Source: G020351775 sp039588335
GTDB lineage: Bacteria; Gemmatimonadota; Gemmatimonadetes; Gemmatimonadales; GWC2-71-9
DNA: 8,130 bases
NCBI GenBank assembly: GCA_039588335.1
Contig: JBDGZZ010000303.1
Location: 1-8,130, forward strand
Direction of reading: 5' to 3'
The translations under genes and the position numbers were made by a program. The notes beneath the pieces were generated by a model. It ran no database searches, was not told the origin of the DNA, and saw nothing but the letters and a program-made list of their open reading frames with translations. Of this stretch, positions 6,756 to 8,130 are shown piece by piece. The number at the start of each line of letters is the position of its first letter. The stretch's first letter is position 1.

Positions 6756-8130
6756 CTATCTGGGTGGTATGGACGCCGCGAAGCTCGTGTTGGCGAACAT
6801 ACGCTCGGCCAGGTCTGTGGCGCGGTCCGCAAGAGCTGCCCCCGTCGAATCTGCTGCGGCATCAGTCGAATCGGGAGGTAGGGATGCGAGGACCTGTCCG
6901 AAGGTGCCATACACCAGCGCATACAACGTGAGGATCGTCTCTGAAGGTCGGTCGATCCAACCACGCGCACGATGGCGCGCGGCCGATTCGGAGTGGTACA
7001 CCTCAAACAACAGTGTAGTAGTGCGCTCCACATCGATCCATCCGAGAGTGCTGACCTGGATTATGTTGTCGCTGCGTTCCACTCGTTCCGGCATGAGCTT
7101 TCGCACCAAGCCTTGGCCAACCAGGTACGGTGCCAATCCCATCTGCTCTCCGTAACCGCCGGTTGTTCGTGACAAGTAGATGGGCCTGCTCCCGAGGTTG
7201 TCTTGGATCAGTTGCAGAGTGACGATGTCGGCCCGCTGGAGAGCTTCGGGCAGACTCGCCCTGATCTGGCCGACCTGGAATGCCTGTCCTTGCCCTACTT
7301 GGTAGTAGGGAGGCAGAGAATCGAGCTGTCCGTAAGTCAGAGAGAGTGCGGGTCCCTCCGGGGTCGGCCATGACTGGTCGCGGTACTGCGGCAAGGCGTT
7401 CTCCATATCGAATGGAATAACGCCTCGCCGCTTGATCTGGCGGTTGTGCCACATCGTATTCATGAGTGACAGGTTCGCAACGATTACATCGCGGCGCACA
7501 CCTTCGACTTCTTGTATGTACCAAAACGGGAAAGTGTCGTTGTCGCCTGCTGTTATCAGGATACCGTACGGCTCGACCGATTGGATTATGTCCCATGCGA
7601 CGTCGCGTGGGAGGGTTTCACCTCGTCTCGAGGCGCTCAACCAGTTTCCTGCAAGCGGGATCAAGCAGATTACGAGTACCGGTGCGGTGGCGAGCCACTT
7701 GGCGTTCCCTTCCAGTCGCTCCCCGAAATAGTCCGCTCCCCACTGGAGAATGGCTGCGAAACCCAAAGCCACCCATAGACCCCAGAGCAGGAACGACGCG
7801 ACAAAGAAGTAGTCGCGTTCTCGCACTTCACGTGCCAAGTCTTCACCAGGACGTACCGAGAAACCGAACTTGAAGTCCAGGTAGAATACCAGGAGCAGGC
7901 TGACAGTGATCGTGAGTGTGGTGATTGCGGCTGCACGCTTCGGATCCTTCCACCAATGCCAGATACCTCCAAAGAGGCCCAGCCCGCCAAACAGAACGGC
8001 AAACGCACTCCTGGCACCTCCCCAGTCCTTCGCGAACTGCCAGGAGAAGTACTGGAAGTAGTTGTAGTACTGCCAGACAGCATCTGCTTGGCGAGGATAC
8101 AAGGGACCCTTTTGATACTGCTCCCGGTCC
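6756..8130 (-). CDS. DUF2723 / TMEM260-like membrane protein (putative protein O-glycosyltransferase), 5' end beyond window
   Basis: The frame is open to the window edge, giving 457 residues of the C-terminal part. An in-frame TTG at 8102 is not a plausible start: the nine codons before it (DREQYQKGP) continue the same family-like segment, REQYxKGPLYPRQAD. Four transmembrane helices are visible at about residues 42-60, 67-86, 107-130 and 145-164 of the visible part. They are followed by a soluble region with GDNDTFPFWYIQEVEGVRRDV (two adjoining pieces, from residue 195) and NLSLMN, which I recognise as the signature of DUF2723 proteins. Eukaryotic TMEM260 of this superfamily is a protein O-mannosyltransferase, so the bacterial protein probably transfers a sugar from a lipid donor at the membrane. 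The catalytic N-terminal membrane region lies outside the window, and donor and acceptor are unknown. A hairpin follows the stop, so it is probably a separate transcription unit from the kinase. Confidence 0.85.
   Translation of the reverse strand, partial: DREQYQKGPLYPRQADAVWQYYNYFQYFSWQFAKDWGGARSAFAVLFGGLGLFGGIWHWWKDPKRAAAITTLTITVSLLLVFYLDFKFGFSVRPGEDLAREVRERDYFFVASFLLWGLWVALGFAAILQWGADYFGERLEGNAKWLATAPVLVICLIPLAGNWLSASRRGETLPRDVAWDIIQSVEPYGILITAGDNDTFPFWYIQEVEGVRRDVIVANLSLMNTMWHNRQIKRRGVIPFDMENALPQYRDQSWPTPEGPALSLTYGQLDSLPPYYQVGQGQAFQVGQIRASLPEALQRADIVTLQLIQDNLGSRPIYLSRTTGGYGEQMGLAPYLVGQGLVRKLMPERVERSDNIIQVSTLGWIDVERTTTLLFEVYHSESAARHRARGWIDRPSETILTLYALVYGTFGQVLASLPPDSTDAAADSTGAALADRATDLAERMFANTSFAASIPPR

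Noticed and set aside
6137..7033. Minus-strand frame of 298 codons overlapping the kinase and DUF2723 genes
   Set aside because: It runs across two real genes and the hairpin gap in another frame, with Arg/Pro/Ser-rich, low-complexity sequence and no domain.
8100..8102. TTG as start of the DUF2723 gene
   Set aside because: The frame continues upstream with family-like sequence to the window edge, and the first transmembrane half of the family would be missing.
1..8130. CRISPR array, tRNA, rRNA, transposon ends, phage or toxin-antitoxin genes
   Set aside because: No spaced repeat array, cloverleaf, terminal inverted repeat or matching protein was found by reading both strands.

Overview
The window is GC-rich bacterial DNA carrying five genes, all on the minus strand, so the biological order runs from high to low coordinates. 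Gene content and motif style suggest a member of the Gemmatimonadota or a related deep diderm lineage. The pointers are a PknB-type kinase with a TPR-rich extracytoplasmic tail, a SARP/BTAD-type regulator with an AAA ATPase domain, a DUF2723 (TMEM260-like) membrane glycosyltransferase, and an exported Ig-like repeat protein. This taxonomic guess rests on protein style alone; there is no rRNA or marker gene in the window.

Layout in transcription order. 8130-6756 is the C-terminal part of a DUF2723 membrane protein whose start lies outside the window. A 131-base gap follows (6755-6625) with two stem-loops but no convincing promoter. 6624-3784 is a 946-residue transmembrane Ser/Thr kinase. 3787-1892 is a SARP-like regulator of 631 residues whose ATG overlaps the kinase stop as ATGA. 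The next gap (1891-1840) is largely filled by a 23-bp tandem repeat that begins at the regulator's stop codon. 1839-1393 is a small exported SnoaL/DUF4440-like protein. A short gap holds a good sigma-70-type promoter, and 1322-1 is the N-terminal 440 residues of an exported protein with invasin-type Ig-like repeats that runs off the window. No gene-free stretch exceeds 300 bases. I see no tRNA, rRNA, CRISPR array, insertion sequence or phage gene.

How the genes may work together. The core is the kinase-regulator pair. It resembles the Streptomyces AfsK/AfsR pair in outline: a membrane Ser/Thr kinase and a SARP-ATPase regulator. Here the two genes are translationally coupled. The TPR module found at the C-terminus of AfsR is missing from the regulator, while a long TPR-like region sits on the extracytoplasmic side of the kinase. 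The SnoaL-like gene probably shares the transcript. The Ig-like gene appears to have its own promoter. That the regulator is a phosphorylation substrate of the kinase, and that the downstream exported proteins are outputs, is inference from gene order only.
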